Shown: one piece after another, positions 32,747-33,829 of the stretch
Layout of the letters: each line of letters opens with the position of its first letter
How positions within the stretch are numbered: position 1 is the first letter of the stretch
Origin: Clostridiales bacterium
GTDB taxonomy: Bacteria > Bacillota > Clostridia > Caldicoprobacterales > DTU083
Length of the DNA: 33,829 bases
Direction of reading: 5' to 3'
Assembly: GCA_012837325.1 (NCBI GenBank)
Contig: DURK01000082.1
Span: 1-33,829, forward strand
The notes under the pieces: model-generated
The model's input: only the letters and a program-made list of their open reading frames with translations
Told to the model about the DNA's origin: nothing
Database searches by the model: none
Made by a program: the position numbers and the translations under genes

Positions 32747-32780
32747 AATCCCCGAGAGATTTCTTTTTCGGGGATTTTTT
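32747..32780 (+). terminator. Intrinsic terminator after the surface-protein gene
   Basis: AATCCCCGA (32747-32755) and TCGGGGATT (32768-32776) form a perfect 9-base stem, with a T-run through 32780. Confidence 0.9.
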
Positions 32781-32809
32781 AATAAGATCCGTATAATTGT
32801 ACTCCAAGT

Positions 32810-32837
32810 TCTAAAAACAATGCTGCCCTCATAAAAT
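32810..32837 (+). promoter_or_regulatory. Candidate sigma-E promoter for spoIID
   Basis: CATAAAAT (32830-32837) matches the sigma-E -10 CATACAAT at 7/8. The -35 (about 32810-32816, TCTAAAA) is weak. spoIID is a known sigma-E gene in B. subtilis. Confidence 0.4.
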
Positions 32838-32872
32838 GGTTAAGTACATTCAGAGAAATGAGGGATTGACGT

Positions 32873-33829
32873 ATGAGGCCAACACCAAAGGCAATTCTGA
32901 TTGCAGCCTTGATCTTGCTGATATTCACATCCATTCTATCCAAAGCAATACCCAGAGAGAATCCTGAAGCGCAGCAACCCGGTCAGCTGGACGACCCGGA
33001 TCAGATCATTATCATCACCGATACAGAAGCAAAGCAGACAGTGATTTCCATGTATGACCACAAGAAAAAGCAACTGGTGGAAATGCCCCTGGAGGAATAT
33101 CTGATTGGTGTGCTGGCAGGCGAAATGCCTGTTTCATTTGAGCTGGAAGCATTGAAGGCTCAGGCGGTGGCAGCCAGAACTCTGGCCATTTATCAAATGC
33201 CGGCTTATGGAGGAAGAGGCTGCAACCAGCACCCCAAAGCGGATGTCTGCAGTTCCTATGCTCATTGTCAGGAATGGCTGTCTACGGATCGGATGAAGAA
33301 AAACTGGGGGTCGGATTTTGAGAGCAACCTGAAGAAGATCCAGCAGGCAATTCGGGAAACCAGCGGACAAATCATGACCTACAAGGGAAAGGCTATTGAG
33401 GTTTTCTATCATTCAACCAGTAACGGTAAAACCGAAGAGGTAAGCGAAGTCTTCTCCAATTCCCTGCCTTATTATATTTCCGTAGACAGTGAAGGAGAGG
33501 AGAATACTTCCAAATTTGAAGGAAGCGTAACCTTGACAAACACCAGGTTTGCTGCCATATTCCAATCAAAATATGGGATCAGATTGAATCCCGACAAGCT
33601 GGCTTCCCAGATAAAAATAAACGGATACACAGACAGCGGGAGAATACGCAGCATCACGGTGGGAGGAAAACAGCTGCGGGCGACGGAGTTTCGTCTCCTG
33701 TACGGGCTGAACTCCACGGATATCACCTTTGTCTTTGGAAAGGACAGCATAACCATGAAAACAAAAGGATTCGGCCATGGTGTCGGCATGAGCCAGGTAG
33801 GAGCAGACCAAATGGCCCGGCAAGGTTAC
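32873..33829 (+). CDS. spoIID: Stage II sporulation protein D (3' truncated by window)
   Basis: The frame is open from ATG 32873 to the window end, 319 codons. There is one N-terminal membrane segment (about 7-24). The SpoIID domain shows 'EYLIGVLAGEMPVSFELEAL' followed by 'KAQAVAARTLAIY', holding the catalytic Glu region, 'VFYHSTSNGKTEEVSEVF', and the C-terminal 'GFGHGVGMSQVGADQMA'. SpoIID is a lytic transglycosylase of the DMP complex that thins septal peptidoglycan for engulfment in the mother cell. The visible part is nearly full length. AGGGA lies before the start. It follows the murA-surface-protein interval, where B. subtilis has murAA directly before spoIID. Confidence 0.95.
   Translation, partial: MRPTPKAILIAALILLIFTSILSKAIPRENPEAQQPGQLDDPDQIIIITDTEAKQTVISMYDHKKKQLVEMPLEEYLIGVLAGEMPVSFELEALKAQAVAARTLAIYQMPAYGGRGCNQHPKADVCSSYAHCQEWLSTDRMKKNWGSDFESNLKKIQQAIRETSGQIMTYKGKAIEVFYHSTSNGKTEEVSEVFSNSLPYYISVDSEGEENTSKFEGSVTLTNTRFAAIFQSKYGIRLNPDKLASQIKINGYTDSGRIRSITVGGKQLRATEFRLLYGLNSTDITFVFGKDSITMKTKGFGHGVGMSQVGADQMARQGY

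Overview
The window is chromosomal DNA from an endospore-forming Gram-positive bacterium, most likely of class Clostridia. It encodes Spo0A, SpoIIR, SpoIID, SipL, SleB/YpeB and a small acid-soluble spore protein, together with low-GC Gram-positive housekeeping genes behind sigma-A-like promoters and AGGAGG ribosome sites. Most of it has roughly balanced base composition; one surface-protein locus near the right end is clearly AT-richer. SipL (DUF3794 plus LysM) and an SPKTG-type sortase signal point to Clostridia rather than Bacillus. No species can be named from the sequence.

Left part (1-13.7 kb). This resembles the origin-proximal metS-yabD-yabE-ksgA-veg-ispE block of Bacillus subtilis. 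It holds the 3' end of metG, tatD, a YabE-like G5/3D cell-wall protein, rsmA, an unnamed gene behind a sigma-K-like promoter, spo0A, and a convergent aldo/keto reductase with an Fe-S domain. A cluster of DnaA-box-like sequences follows, then a degenerate phosphohexomutase, an acidic zinc-ribbon protein, veg, sipL, ispE coupled to a nucleotidyltransferase-like gene, and spoIIR behind a sigma-F-like promoter.

Middle (13.8-24.5 kb). The germination pair sleB-ypeB is followed by sspF, murI, a DUF1934 gene, rho with a long leader, a YtvI/AI-2E membrane protein, rpmE with a structured leader, yqhQ, prmC and prfA. The rho-rpmE-prfA-prmC neighbourhood of B. subtilis is recognisable.

Right part (24.5-33.8 kb). 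A ZIP metal transporter, ywlC (tRNA t6A synthesis), ywlE (arginine phosphatase type), rpiA, upp, ywmB, murA and spoIID follow the ywl/ywm/murAA/spoIID order of B. subtilis. Between murA and spoIID lies a self-contained AT-rich cassette: a strong promoter, a class I cyclic di-GMP riboswitch whose 3' strand is shared with an intrinsic terminator, and a secreted MucBP-domain protein ending in an SPKTG sorting signal. This is the most striking locus in the window, a probable c-di-GMP-controlled surface adhesin. Other points of interest are the phosphohexomutase whose catalytic serine is replaced by glutamate and the DnaA-box cluster in front of it. No rRNA, tRNA, CRISPR array, transposase or phage gene was seen.
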